Below are positions 9,779 through 18,750 of a stretch of 40,771 nucleotides of DNA, one piece after another (position 1 is the first letter of the stretch; the number at the start of each line of letters is the position of its first letter). The stretch comes from an uncultured Spirochaetaceae bacterium (GTDB taxonomy: Bacteria > Spirochaetota > Spirochaetia > Sphaerochaetales > Sphaerochaetaceae). A model generated the notes under the pieces. The model was not told the origin of the DNA, made no database searches, and saw only the letters and a program-made list of their open reading frames with translations. Made by a program: the position numbers and the translations under genes. Location of the stretch: assembly GCA_944389115.1 (NCBI GenBank), contig CALXLE010000031.1, positions 1 to 40,771 on the forward strand, read 5' to 3'.

Positions 9779-10335
9779 GGGCTGCAATCAGAAAGAAGGT
9801 ATTTGGCAGCGAGGTTGTCATCAGCGATGCGGTCTTTGACATTCCCGAAGGGAAATGCACGGCAATAATCGGTCCATCAGGATCGGGCAAGACAACGCTT
9901 ATGCGCATCCTCGCAGGACTCGACAGAGAGTTCGAGGGGAGCGTGGAAAATCCTCCTGAGCGTCCACTGATTCTCTTCCAGGAGAACAGGCTTGTGGAGA
10001 ATATCTCAGCTATCTCGAACCTCTTGGCTGTCGCTTCTGACAGAAGGAGCGCTGAAAGGGCTCTTTCCGATGCAGGACTGGCCGAAGATGGCGCAAAAAG
10101 TGTCTCTGAACTTTCCGGAGGCATGAGAAGAAAGCTTGCGATAGCGCGCTTCATGCTGCTTGATGGAGATGCGCTCTTCCTTGATGAGCCTTTCCGTGCG
10201 CTCGATGATGTCTCTAGACGTGATGCTGCCCTGAGGCTCTCTTCGTTCAGGGCTGGCAGGACAATGGTATTCATCTCGCATGATGAGGAGGATATCGCCC
10301 TCCTGGGAGCGGACTTCACTATCAGTCTTCCATGA
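9775..10335 (+). CDS. ABC transporter ATP-binding protein (compact), NitT/TauT type
   Basis: Only 186 residues, shorter than the usual 240-260. All catalytic motifs are present in order: Walker A 'GPSGSGKTT', Q-loop 'LFQEN', signature 'LSGGMRRKLAIAR', Walker B 'ALFLDEP' and the switch histidine in 'ISHDEED'. The shortening is at the C-terminus, which ends soon after the H-loop, and in the helical domain. It energises the adjacent permease. The start overlaps the permease stop (ATGA). It is complete as a core nucleotide-binding domain, so I do not regard it as a pseudogene. Confidence 0.88.
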   Translation: MRAAIRKKVFGSEVVISDAVFDIPEGKCTAIIGPSGSGKTTLMRILAGLDREFEGSVENPPERPLILFQENRLVENISAISNLLAVASDRRSAERALSDAGLAEDGAKSVSELSGGMRRKLAIARFMLLDGDALFLDEPFRALDDVSRRDAALRLSSFRAGRTMVFISHDEEDIALLGADFTISLP

Positions 10336-10350
10336 TGTTATCATGCCTCT
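10315..10350 (+). promoter_or_regulatory. Leaderless-type promoter of the M3 peptidase gene
   Basis: Extended -10 TGT-TATCAT (hexamer 10339-10344) is followed by exactly six bases and then the ATG at 10351, so transcription should begin at or next to the start codon. A weak -35 (TTCACT, 10315-10320) lies 18 bases upstream. There is no Shine-Dalgarno sequence before the ATG. Confidence 0.55.
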
Positions 10351-12039
10351 ATGGATGACCGAATACCCAACTGGAATCTCAGCAGCATATATCCTTCGCC
10401 ATCATCTGGCGCCTTCAATGATGATATCGACCGCCTAGGCAGAATAGGAGAGGACCTCAGGAAAGCAGCCTATGATGGAGCATCCTGCATGGAGCTTATC
10501 GGGATAAGGGATAAGGGGCTTGCCATAGCTGTGAACCTTACAGCCTATGCATCCGCTCTTCTGTCGACCGATTCCTCATCTGCCCAGTATCTGAAGGCAG
10601 TGGCCGCAGCAGAGAGGGCCGAGGCTGAGTTCAGCAAGGCCGAGGATGCATTCCTCAGAGCATTCCCTGATGAGGGCGAGGTCCCCGATGAATACCGGTA
10701 TGCAGTCTCAGAGATAAGACAGATGAAGAAGCACCTGATGACTCCGGACGAGGAAGCTCTGGCTGCGGATCTGTCGATATCCGGATCCTCGCTATGGGAG
10801 CATCTTCAGGAGAATCTTGCCTCATCGATATCGGAAGGGATGACGCTTACGGAGCTCCGTGCGCTTGCTTCATCAGAAAACAGGGATATAAGGAAGAAAG
10901 CCTTCAGCGAAGAGCTTGCTCTTCTTAAGCGCCATTCATCCTCTTTTGCCTATGCGCTTTCAGGTGTCAAAGGTAGTGTGCTGACGCTCGATGCGAAGAG
11001 GGGATGGGCTGATCCGCTTGACCGCTCGCTCTTTGAATCGAGTATATCAAAGAGCACATTCGATGCTCTTATCTCTGTGATTGAGGACTCCCTTCCGATC
11101 TTCCATGAGTATTTCAGAATCAAGGCAAGGCTCCTAGGCACAGATGATTTTTCATTCTGCGATCTCTTCGCGCCTGTCGGCTGCGTTGACAGGAAGTACG
11201 CATTCTCCGCGGCCCGCGGCATCGTCGTATCGTCATTCAACGCATTCTCTCCTGATGCAGGGGAGTTTGCGGATATGGCTATCGAATCCGGATGGGTCGA
11301 TGCTCTCATGCACGATGGCAAGGCTGGCGGTGCTTATGATACATACTTCCCGCTTGTAGGTGAAAGCCGCGTATTCATGAACTTCGACGGTTCCTATGAC
11401 AGCGTCCTGACCTTGAGCCATGAGCTTGGGCATGCTTACCATGATCATCTGCTGTCGAAGCTGCCTATGTCTCTCTCGTCTTATCCGATGACGCTTGCGG
11501 AGACAGCCTCGACATTCTCGGAAAAGCTTGTATTCATGCATATTCTCGAAGAGGAGAGAGGAAGGGCAGGGGAGATGTTTGCCATCGAGCAGTTCCTGCA
11601 GGCCGCATCGCAGACGATTGTGGATATATACTCAAGATATCTTTTCGAAAGAGCCGCATTCGAGCGGATTGCGGAGGGAGCCGTGACAGCGGATGATTGC
11701 GCTTCGATGATGCTTGATGCACAGAAGAGGGCATATGGCGATACGTTATCTGCATTCCATCCGTATATGTGGGCAGTGAAGTCACATTACTACTCTGCGG
11801 ATTTCTCCTATTACAACTATCCGTATGCATTCGGAGAGCTTTTTGCGCTATCATTGCTGATGAAGCGCGATGAGCCGGATTTCCCTTCTCAGTACAGGGA
11901 TCTTCTCCGGCGCACGGGTTCTATGAGTGCGGAGGATGCAGCTTCGGCTGTCGGTTCTGATATAACAGACAGGTCATTCTGGCAAGCTGGGATTGACCTG
12001 ATCTCATCATATGTAGAGAGGCTGGGGAGATGGCTGTAA
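10351..12039 (+). CDS. pepF: M3-family oligoendopeptidase F
   Basis: 562 residues, the usual PepF length. The catalytic zinc motif is 'LSHELGHAYHDH' (HExxH), followed downstream by the third-ligand region 'TLAETASTFSEKL'. The N-terminal 'PNWNLSSIYPS' is typical of the family. It hydrolyses short cytosolic peptides, probably recycling imported or degraded peptides. It is the first gene of a run with the RNA methyltransferase, whose ATG overlaps its 3' end. Its promoter has the leaderless geometry described separately. Confidence 0.93.
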   Translation: MDDRIPNWNLSSIYPSPSSGAFNDDIDRLGRIGEDLRKAAYDGASCMELIGIRDKGLAIAVNLTAYASALLSTDSSSAQYLKAVAAAERAEAEFSKAEDAFLRAFPDEGEVPDEYRYAVSEIRQMKKHLMTPDEEALAADLSISGSSLWEHLQENLASSISEGMTLTELRALASSENRDIRKKAFSEELALLKRHSSSFAYALSGVKGSVLTLDAKRGWADPLDRSLFESSISKSTFDALISVIEDSLPIFHEYFRIKARLLGTDDFSFCDLFAPVGCVDRKYAFSAARGIVVSSFNAFSPDAGEFADMAIESGWVDALMHDGKAGGAYDTYFPLVGESRVFMNFDGSYDSVLTLSHELGHAYHDHLLSKLPMSLSSYPMTLAETASTFSEKLVFMHILEEERGRAGEMFAIEQFLQAASQTIVDIYSRYLFERAAFERIAEGAVTADDCASMMLDAQKRAYGDTLSAFHPYMWAVKSHYYSADFSYYNYPYAFGELFALSLLMKRDEPDFPSQYRDLLRRTGSMSAEDAASAVGSDITDRSFWQAGIDLISSYVERLGRWL

Positions 12040-13166
12040 GGATCGAGAAGATCGTATCGGATGCCCTTGGTCTTGCCCATGATGGCAGCAAGGCTGTTTT
12101 CGTAGAGGGAGCGCTTCCTGGAGAGCTCGTTGAATATAGCGTCAGGGAAGAGCGTAATGGATATATAGCGGCTGATTGCACAGCCGTCATTGAGCCATCG
12201 CCGATGAGGCGTGCTCCTGTCTGTCCGTACTATGGCAGATGCGGAGGCTGTTCGTTCCAGATAGTTGGCGAGAAGGACAGCGCTGAGCTGAAGGAGGAGA
12301 TTGTAAAGGACAATCTACGCCGCATAGCTGGGCTGAAGGAGATGCCCCCATTCGATTCACCTGTCTATGGCAGTTTCAGCGGATACCGCCATCGTGCCCG
12401 CTTTCATGTGGATATACGCAGCAAGGAGTGGGGATTCCTCGCAAGGAGGTCCTCTTCGATAATCCATGCAGAAAGCTGTCCTATGCTCACGCCCAGGCTC
12501 TCATCCCTTCTTTCCGACGGGAAGAAGATTATCGATGAGGGCAGGGCTTCCATGTTCAGAGGTGAGATCGACAGGGAGACAGGAATCGCCGAAGTCCGTG
12601 CATTCGATGGGGATGAGGAGGTCACATTCTCCGACAAGTCCGTTATCATGACAGTGGATGGCATACGGTACTATGTCGCTGGCGATGTGTTCTTCCAGTC
12701 CAATCCTTCTCTTCTTCCTCCGCTTTTCGATTTCGTGCGCTCAAATGCCGTTGGCACGTCCATCATGGATCTGTACAGCGGGGTGGGGACATTCTCTGCC
12801 CTCTTCGAGGGAAGCGGGAAGACCGTGTACGCTGTTGAACGTGATAGACGCTGCCTGACGCTGTCGAAGAAGAACGCACCATCTGCCCACTCATTCGCCT
12901 CCGATGCGCTGTCATGGGGCAGGAAAAGCGGCAGGCGTGCTGATACCGTGATTGTCGATCCTCCGCGTACAGGATTGGGCAAGGATACCTGCCAGCTTAT
13001 CTCATCATGGAAGCCGGAGAGGATCATCTATGTATCATGCAATAGCGTGACCGCGGCGAGGGATATGCAGTATATCGATGGATACAGGATAACCAAAGCA
13101 CGCGTCTTCGATTTCTATCCTGGCTCAGGACATGAGGAGAGCGCATATCTTCTTGAGCGCATATAG
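12030..13166 (+). CDS. 23S rRNA (uracil-5-)-methyltransferase, RlmD/TrmA family
   Basis: 378 residues. A TRAM-like RNA-binding domain occupies about the first 60 residues. It is followed by the iron-sulfur ligands in 'CPYYGRCGGC' plus a later cysteine in 'HAESCPM'. The methyltransferase domain has 'DLYSGVGTFSALF', 'IVDPPRTGLG' and the nucleophile motif 'YVSCNS'. These enzymes make m5U in rRNA or tRNA through a covalent cysteine adduct. The iron-sulfur cluster argues for RlmD/RlmCD rather than TrmA; the exact position cannot be settled from sequence. Its start overlaps the pepF 3' end by ten bases. Confidence 0.9.
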   Translation: MAVRIEKIVSDALGLAHDGSKAVFVEGALPGELVEYSVREERNGYIAADCTAVIEPSPMRRAPVCPYYGRCGGCSFQIVGEKDSAELKEEIVKDNLRRIAGLKEMPPFDSPVYGSFSGYRHRARFHVDIRSKEWGFLARRSSSIIHAESCPMLTPRLSSLLSDGKKIIDEGRASMFRGEIDRETGIAEVRAFDGDEEVTFSDKSVIMTVDGIRYYVAGDVFFQSNPSLLPPLFDFVRSNAVGTSIMDLYSGVGTFSALFEGSGKTVYAVERDRRCLTLSKKNAPSAHSFASDALSWGRKSGRRADTVIVDPPRTGLGKDTCQLISSWKPERIIYVSCNSVTAARDMQYIDGYRITKARVFDFYPGSGHEESAYLLERI

Positions 13167-13174
13167 GAGGACTT

Positions 13175-14176
13175 ATGAGGATTCCATACGGGACGATGAA
13201 GGAGACTTTCCGTTCAATACTGCTTAAGCATGGTTTCGGCGATGAAGAGGCTGAGATTGCCTCATCAATATTTGCTGACAATAGCCTTGATGGCGTATAC
13301 ACCCATGGCCTGAATCGGTTTCCGAAGATTATCGAGGATACGGACAAAGGCTTAATAAATCCATCGGCAAGGGCTGAGACCGTCTTTCGTGCTGGTGCAT
13401 TCGAGCGCTGGAATGGGCATAGGGGCTTCGGGCCCGTGAATGCTGCTCTTGCCATCGACAGGGCAATGGAGCTCGCTTCGGAGCATGCTGTCGGTATAGT
13501 AGCGCTTGGGAATAACAACCATTGGCTCAGGGGCGGTACATATGGACTCAGGGCAGCAGAGAAGGGATATGCCTCGATATGCTGGACCAATACAATAGCC
13601 AATCTTCCTCCATGGGGCGGAAGGGATCCTAAGCTCGGGAACAATCCGCTCGTGATATCGGTGCCAAGGAGGAATGGAGTCCACTTCGTCCTGGATATTG
13701 CGATGTCCCAGTTCTCATATGGCAAGCTTGAGCTTTATCGGCTCAACGGGAAAAAGCTTCCATTCCCCGGCGGATACGACGAGGAGGGAAAGCTTACCGA
13801 TGATCCTGCGGCGATTGAGAAGACAAGAAGAAGCCTCCCAATAGGCTATCATAAGGGAAGCGGACTCTCGCTGGCGCTTGATCTTCTCGGGTCGATGCTC
13901 GCACTTGGCAATACTGTAGGCGACATAACAGCAGCAGAAAACGAATCGGGGCTTACACAGATCATGATGGCATTCGACCCGCGCATGATTGGGAACATTG
14001 ATGATGAGGACAGCATCATCTCGAGAATCATCGATTTCACCGGATCATCAGCTCCCGTGGAAGAGGGCGGCAAGGTCCTCTATCCAGGAGAGCATTCATA
14101 CATGGTCCGTCAGGATAATCTCCAGAATGGGATTCCTGTGATAGACGAAGTATGGGAGAGAGTCCAGAGTCTCTAA
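13175..14176 (+). CDS. dlgD: 2,3-diketo-L-gulonate reductase (DlgD/YiaK-like), Ldh2 family
   Basis: 333 residues of the malate/L-lactate dehydrogenase-2 family, a non-Rossmann NAD(P)H-binding fold. Segments 'HGLNRFPKII', 'NNHWLRGGTYG', 'SICWTNTIANLPPWG' and 'LPIGYHKGSGLSLALD' closely follow E. coli YiaK/DlgD, which reduces 2,3-diketo-L-gulonate to 3-keto-L-gulonate in L-ascorbate/L-gulonate use. AGGAGG sits six bases before the ATG. No other ulosonate or pentose genes adjoin it, so the pathway context is missing here. Its stop overlaps the convergent GH2-like gene's stop. Confidence 0.85.
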   Translation: MRIPYGTMKETFRSILLKHGFGDEEAEIASSIFADNSLDGVYTHGLNRFPKIIEDTDKGLINPSARAETVFRAGAFERWNGHRGFGPVNAALAIDRAMELASEHAVGIVALGNNNHWLRGGTYGLRAAEKGYASICWTNTIANLPPWGGRDPKLGNNPLVISVPRRNGVHFVLDIAMSQFSYGKLELYRLNGKKLPFPGGYDEEGKLTDDPAAIEKTRRSLPIGYHKGSGLSLALDLLGSMLALGNTVGDITAAENESGLTQIMMAFDPRMIGNIDDEDSIISRIIDFTGSSAPVEEGGKVLYPGEHSYMVRQDNLQNGIPVIDEVWERVQSL

Positions 14177-15630
14177 CACATCGCTGTGTAGAGATCCATT
14201 ATCCTCATGTTCTCCCTGAATCGGTCGAGATCTGCCTCTTCTTCCGTCATGAAGACGATGTTCTTCTCTGCAGACGGGCGTACGGAGATCATGTTATCGG
14301 AGAATGTTCCGCGCATGGAGCCTGAGTCGATTACCACATAGAACGCAGGCTTCTCTGCCGTCAGCTTTATCGATATTGATCTGGGTCCTGTCTTTTTGCA
14401 TTCAGCCTTGATGTGTGGCGGCTGAAGCTTGAGATGGGACGGAGAATCAAGGAGGATGTTCCTTTCCCTCAGTGAGTTCTTGGTCGCAAGCTTCGCATAG
14501 CAGAAGTATTCGTTGCGCATCACTCGCCCAAGCTCTATCTCATCGAAGAGCTTTGCTTCCATCGGCATAAGTACTGCGGCATACTCCCTTGCATCCTTCT
14601 TCACGCCATGGAAATCGCGGATCTTCACCGATAGCTCGATGTTCTCCTCTTTCTCACCGCTGTTCACTGCGTAGATCCTGAGCTTCGTGCCATCAATCTC
14701 CATGAGAGGGCAGAGAGGTGCATATAGAAGCCTTGCCGCATAGTGGAGAATCTTCCAGCTTCCATCGGAGGCCAGTGAAGATTCCGAAAGAACAGAACTG
14801 TCACGCAGAATACCGATTGAAGCGCCCTTTGAGCTTCCCGTTGCAATCCTTTCCGCTGTGACAGCGGTTATGGCATCAAAGGCAGACCTGAGCTCTGTGA
14901 GATAGACTAGCTTGTCAAAAGATGATGGGCGCCTGAATATCTTCTCAATCCCGAAAAGCGCTTTTCTCCCGCTTCCAGGTTCATTGAGCTTCTCGATGCA
15001 TGCCTTCTCATCATTGCCATCATGGAAGAGGTGGCATGGCTGTATCGATGGTGAGATATCAGGATGAGGCAGCATCATGACGCTTTCAACAGCTGAAGGG
15101 TGGAGTGGGTCGGGCCTGCTGCTGAGCACAATCATGCCAAGCCTGTCTGCGGCTTTGTAGAGCTCCTCAGGCGGATTATCGGCATATAGCGCATTCATGT
15201 TCGCATCGGCTGCGCTCCTTACAGTGCGCTCTATGTCATCGGTATTCTTCCAGTATGCGGATTTCAGATATATGCGGCGTCCGTTTACCGAAAGCCATCC
15301 ATCATCCCATGATGCGGTCCTGAATCCGATTATGGCATTGCCGGTCCAGTTGCCGATCTTCATCGAACATGGATATATATGGGGGTAGCCATAGCCTTTC
15401 GGATACCACAGCTCTACGTTTTCTGGCGTGACGTCCAGGGATATTCTCTGCCTGCCTCTGCTGAGTTCGACGGACATGGAGGATGCTTCATTGTGGATCT
15501 CTCCCTCGACAATGTATTCTCCCTCTGCCGACACATCGGCATCTGCCTCCATCCTGACGGACCATCTGCCATTTATTTCCAAGGGGGTCGCCCTGAATGA
15601 TATTACCTTGATTGAATTGTCCTCGCTCAT
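14173..15630 (-). CDS. Truncated GH2 beta-mannosidase-like protein, probably not catalytic
   Basis: 485 residues, little more than half the length of a typical GH2 beta-mannosidase (over 800). The order of recognisable pieces matches the family from the immunoglobulin-like domain on: 'LWYPKGYGYPHIYP', 'NGRRIYLKSAYW', 'AADANMNALYADN', 'DGSWKILHYAARLLYAPL' and C-terminal 'RGTFSDNM'. The N-terminal sugar-binding domain is absent and the barrel is much reduced. Where the family has SEFG with the nucleophile Glu, the closest match is 'ALFGIE'. 'HDGNDE' may correspond to the acid/base motif GNNE. The frame is intact and preceded by GGAGGAG, so it is probably expressed. It could be a pseudo-enzyme or a decaying gene. 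Alignment is by eye. Confidence 0.6.
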   Translation of the reverse strand: MSEDNSIKVISFRATPLEINGRWSVRMEADADVSAEGEYIVEGEIHNEASSMSVELSRGRQRISLDVTPENVELWYPKGYGYPHIYPCSMKIGNWTGNAIIGFRTASWDDGWLSVNGRRIYLKSAYWKNTDDIERTVRSAADANMNALYADNPPEELYKAADRLGMIVLSSRPDPLHPSAVESVMMLPHPDISPSIQPCHLFHDGNDEKACIEKLNEPGSGRKALFGIEKIFRRPSSFDKLVYLTELRSAFDAITAVTAERIATGSSKGASIGILRDSSVLSESSLASDGSWKILHYAARLLYAPLCPLMEIDGTKLRIYAVNSGEKEENIELSVKIRDFHGVKKDAREYAAVLMPMEAKLFDEIELGRVMRNEYFCYAKLATKNSLRERNILLDSPSHLKLQPPHIKAECKKTGPRSISIKLTAEKPAFYVVIDSGSMRGTFSDNMISVRPSAEKNIVFMTEEEADLDRFRENMRIMDLYTAMC

Positions 15631-15651
15631 TGCTCCTCCGGATCTCCTGTC

Positions 15652-15657
15652 ATTATA
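15652..15657 (-). promoter_or_regulatory. -10 box (TATAAT) for the GH2-like gene
   Basis: Minus-strand TATAAT lies 21 bases before the ATG at 15630, with GGAGGAG in between, giving a conventional short leader. The divergent nadE promoter lies in the same 65-base gap. Confidence 0.5.
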
Positions 15658-15680
15658 GCATATGACTTGCCTGCCGGATG

Positions 15681-15695
15681 TGCTAACATTATGCC
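15681..15695 (+). promoter_or_regulatory. Leaderless-type promoter of nadE
   Basis: Extended -10 TGC-TAACAT (hexamer 15684-15689) is followed by six bases and then the ATG at 15696. No Shine-Dalgarno sequence is visible and no good -35 is seen, as is common for extended -10 promoters. Confidence 0.5.
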
Positions 15696-17606
15696 ATGCG
15701 TGACGGATTCGTTAAGATTGCCGCAGCTTCTCCGGATCTCAGGCCGGCAGATCCTGCTTTCAATGCTGATGGCATCATAAGGCTTGCCCGCAGAGCTTAT
15801 GATGATGGTGCTACGATCATACTCTTCCCCGAGCTCTCAATCCCTGGATATACCTCGGCGGATCTCTTCTTCCAGAGGACTCTTCAGAGAGCTTCGGACA
15901 GTGCTTTGGACAGCATCCTTGCTGCAACATCCACAATGGATGCGCTTGTAGTTGTGGGCTACCCATATATAAAGGATGGCAAGCTGTACAATACAGCTGT
16001 CACAATGCATAAAGGGAGGATCATGGCCATCATCCCTAAGAAGAATATTCCGATGTATGGGGAGTTCTACGAGGGACGCTGGTTCACTCCTGCGCCGGAG
16101 AGCAACGAGAATGTCCTTTTCAGAGGAGAGATGGTTCCATTCGGCCGTTTCACCATTTTGCGCTTTGCACATCCTTCCACGCTTCTCGTGGGGTGTGAGA
16201 TCTGTGAGGATCTCTGGGTCCCTGACAGCCCTTCCATCGGACTTGCAGGGGCTGGAGCGACTGTCATACTCAATCCTTCGGCTTCCGATGAGATCATCGG
16301 AAAGGAGGAGTACAGACGCAGCCTTGTAGCGATGCAGTCCGCGAAGCTTGCCGCTGGCTATGTCTATGCGGATGCATCCTATGGTGAGAGCACCACCGAT
16401 ATGGTCTTCACTGGGAGCAATATGATCGCTGAGAACGGAACTGTGCTTTCATCCTCCTCATTCTCTTCCGGTACTTACATCATTTCGGAAATCGACACAG
16501 ACAGGCTTTCATATGAGCGTACGAGGATGAATACATTCCCGTCATCCGCTTCCGGTTATGAGTTTATTGATATTGATAACGGGGAAAGAGAATGCGTGCT
16601 GACGAGGAATATCCCAACGCATCCGTTCGTTCCTGCGGACGGAAAGGAGAGGGATGAGCGATGCCGTAAGATACTCACCCTCCAGGCAATAGGCCTTATG
16701 AGGCGGTTTGAAGCCTCCCATTCAGAAAAGGCTGTAATCGGTCTCTCTGGAGGCCTCGATTCGACGCTGGCTCTTCTTGTCGCCTCGAGGGCGTTCTCGA
16801 TGATGGGAAGGTCTCAGAAGGATATAATCACTGTTACGATGCCATGCTTCGGGACGACGAAGAGGACGCGCAGCAACGCAGAGCTTCTTGCCAGAGCGCT
16901 GGGCACTTCGTTCATGGAGATCGATATAAAGGAGAGTGTGATGTCCCATTTCAGGGATATCGGGCACAGCGAGGATGACCATAGCGTAACTTATGAGAAT
17001 GCGCAGGCAAGGGAGAGAACGCAGGTCCTTATGGATATCGCGAACAAGAACGGGGGAATGGTAATAGGTACCGGAGATCTCTCGGAGCTCGCTCTCGGCT
17101 GGGCAACATACAATGGAGATCATATGAGCATGTATGGCGTGAATGCCTCAATACCCAAGACGCTCGTGCGCTATCTCGTGCGCTATGTTGCCGATACAGC
17201 TTCCGATGGTTCATCTTCAGTCCTTTATGATATCCTCGATACGCCTGTATCGCCTGAGCTTCTGCCTGCCAAGGAAGGGGTCATCTCGCAGAGAACGGAG
17301 GATATAGTGGGACCGTATGAGCTTCATGATTTCTTCCTCTACTATCTGGTCCGTTTCGGCTTCACCCCAGGGAAGATCTTCCGGCTTGCATCGGCTGCGT
17401 TCAATGATGTATACGGCAAGGATGTGATAAAGAAGTGGCTCTGTATCTTCATCCGCCGCTTCTTCGCACAGCAGTTCAAGAGAAGCTGTCTGCCCGACGG
17501 GCCTAAGGTTGGAACGGTGACTCTGTCGCCAAGATCGGACTGGAGGATGCCTTCCGATGCATCAGCGTCAGCATGGATAGAGGAGGCAGAGGCCTTACAG
17601 ATATAG
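15696..17606 (+). CDS. nadE: Glutamine-dependent NAD+ synthetase
   Basis: 636 residues, the glutamine-dependent two-domain form. The N-terminal nitrilase-type glutaminase has the Glu46-Lys-Cys triad in 'LFPELSIPGYT', 'IIPKKNIP' and 'VGCEICEDLW'. The C-terminal synthetase has the ATP pyrophosphatase P-loop 'IGLSGGLDST'. It converts deamido-NAD+ to NAD+ with ammonia channelled from glutamine. The promoter has the leaderless geometry. The gene heads a plus-strand run through the small membrane protein, the PhnP-like hydrolase, polA and coaE. Confidence 0.95.
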   Translation: MRDGFVKIAAASPDLRPADPAFNADGIIRLARRAYDDGATIILFPELSIPGYTSADLFFQRTLQRASDSALDSILAATSTMDALVVVGYPYIKDGKLYNTAVTMHKGRIMAIIPKKNIPMYGEFYEGRWFTPAPESNENVLFRGEMVPFGRFTILRFAHPSTLLVGCEICEDLWVPDSPSIGLAGAGATVILNPSASDEIIGKEEYRRSLVAMQSAKLAAGYVYADASYGESTTDMVFTGSNMIAENGTVLSSSSFSSGTYIISEIDTDRLSYERTRMNTFPSSASGYEFIDIDNGERECVLTRNIPTHPFVPADGKERDERCRKILTLQAIGLMRRFEASHSEKAVIGLSGGLDSTLALLVASRAFSMMGRSQKDIITVTMPCFGTTKRTRSNAELLARALGTSFMEIDIKESVMSHFRDIGHSEDDHSVTYENAQARERTQVLMDIANKNGGMVIGTGDLSELALGWATYNGDHMSMYGVNASIPKTLVRYLVRYVADTASDGSSSVLYDILDTPVSPELLPAKEGVISQRTEDIVGPYELHDFFLYYLVRFGFTPGKIFRLASAAFNDVYGKDVIKKWLCIFIRRFFAQQFKRSCLPDGPKVGTVTLSPRSDWRMPSDASASAWIEEAEALQI

Positions 17607-17629
17607 TCTGTTTAAGGTATGATTGGGCT
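17595..17629 (+). promoter_or_regulatory. Leaderless-type promoter of the small membrane protein gene
   Basis: TTACAG (17595-17600), a 17-base spacer and TATGAT (17618-17623) are followed by six bases and the ATG at 17630. The promoter overlaps the end of nadE. There is no Shine-Dalgarno sequence. Confidence 0.45.
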
Positions 17630-17992
17630 ATGGCGATAAGAAAATACATAGGTGGCTTTATCGGGCTTCTGTTCCTTTCGATAGCTGTTTACTTCATAAT
17701 CTACTTCTTTGTTCCCGAGGTTTCGATGAAGTTCTTCGGGATTGCGTTCAGCCAGGAGACGGTGATAGAGACTGCGATTGACAGTCTTCCTGTCTCATCT
17801 GAGACGAAGCAGGATCTCTCTGATAGCGTCCCCGCGCTTTTGGATGCTCTAGGCGACAACGCTGGCGAGCTCTGGGCGTTCATCACCTCTGAGGAAGGAC
17901 TGAGCAGTATAGAGGCTGCTGCTGAAGCTGCCAGATCGGGTGCCTTATCGTTCGAAGAGGTGCTTGCCGGTGAGCTTCAGGAGGCTGAATGA
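17630..17992 (+). CDS. Small single-pass membrane protein, unknown function
   Basis: 120 residues. A basic start (MAIRKYIGG) precedes one strong membrane helix near residues 8-30 (GLLFLSIAVYFIIYFFV). An acidic, helix-prone tail of about 85 residues rich in Glu, Ala and Ser follows. I do not recognise a family. The ATG at 17630 is preferred over an in-frame ATG at 17573 inside nadE because the longer form adds residues encoded in another frame of nadE. A -10 lies exactly six bases before it. The stop overlaps the next start (ATGA), so it is coupled to the PhnP-like hydrolase. Confidence 0.7.
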   Translation: MAIRKYIGGFIGLLFLSIAVYFIIYFFVPEVSMKFFGIAFSQETVIETAIDSLPVSSETKQDLSDSVPALLDALGDNAGELWAFITSEEGLSSIEAAAEAARSGALSFEEVLAGELQEAE

Positions 17993-18750
17993 GGATCCTA
18001 TTCCTCGGGACAGGGACTAGCCATGGCGTGCCTGTAATCGGCTGCCATTGCCCTGTATGCACATCTTCCGATCCCCATGACAGACGTATGCGCTCTTCGA
18101 TTCTCATAGAGGAGGGCGATACTTCAGCTGTCATCGATACAGGCTGCGAGTTCAGAATCCAGGCGCTTGGTGCCGGTATAACCCACCTTGATGGAGTGCT
18201 GTATACCCATGCGCATGCTGACCACCTGATGGGACTGGATGATCTGAGGGTGTTCTCCTCATCCGGACGTTTTCCGATATATGGATTCCAGAGCGTCCTC
18301 GATTCCATCTCCAGGATTTTCCCGTATGCATTCCAGACACTTCCTTACAAAGGAGCTCCGCAGCTCGAGCGCAATGCCGTAGGAGAAGGAGAGCAGTTCA
18401 GCGTAGGAGGCATTGTCTTCACCGCCATTCCGGTCATGCATGGCATGATGCGCATCGCAGGCTACAGATTTGGAAGCGCCGCATACCTTACCGATGTCTC
18501 GGATATCCTGTGGAATGAGAACAGGGAAAGGCTTGAAGGCGTCCGCACCCTTATAATAGGAGCGCTGAGGGACAGACCCCACTGGAGCCACTTTACATTC
18601 CAGCAGGCAGTTGATGCCGCGAGGACTATAGGTGCGGAGAAGGTATATTTCACTCATATTAATCACGAGACCAGCTATAGCGATATCCAGAGGCGGTTTG
18701 CTCCATATGCCGAGAGCGCTTATGATGGTCTCGAGATCGAGGTTGACTGA
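17989..18750 (+). CDS. Metallo-beta-lactamase-fold hydrolase, PhnP-like
   Basis: 253 residues. 'GTGTSHGVPVIGC' with 'CPVC' near the N-terminus and the metal motif 'THAHADHLMGLDDLR' (HxHxDH) near residues 74-80 are characteristic of the PhnP/phosphoribosyl cyclic phosphodiesterase branch. A distal 'THINHE' supplies further ligands. Related enzymes cleave cyclic phosphodiesters, including 5-phosphoribosyl 1,2-cyclic phosphate. No C-P lyase genes are nearby, so the substrate here is probably another cyclic nucleotide or phosphodiester. It overlaps polA by one base (TGATG), implying coupled expression. Confidence 0.82.
   Translation: MRILFLGTGTSHGVPVIGCHCPVCTSSDPHDRRMRSSILIEEGDTSAVIDTGCEFRIQALGAGITHLDGVLYTHAHADHLMGLDDLRVFSSSGRFPIYGFQSVLDSISRIFPYAFQTLPYKGAPQLERNAVGEGEQFSVGGIVFTAIPVMHGMMRIAGYRFGSAAYLTDVSDILWNENRERLEGVRTLIIGALRDRPHWSHFTFQQAVDAARTIGAEKVYFTHINHETSYSDIQRRFAPYAESAYDGLEIEVD

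Noticed and set aside
13024..13725. 233-codon minus-strand open frame
   Set aside because: Lies antisense to the RlmD-like and DlgD genes, both of which have strong family motifs. It has no recognised domain.
17573..17629. Earlier in-frame start for the small membrane protein
   Set aside because: Lies inside the 3' end of nadE and would place a hydrophilic leader before the membrane helix; a -10 box sits just before the 17630 ATG.
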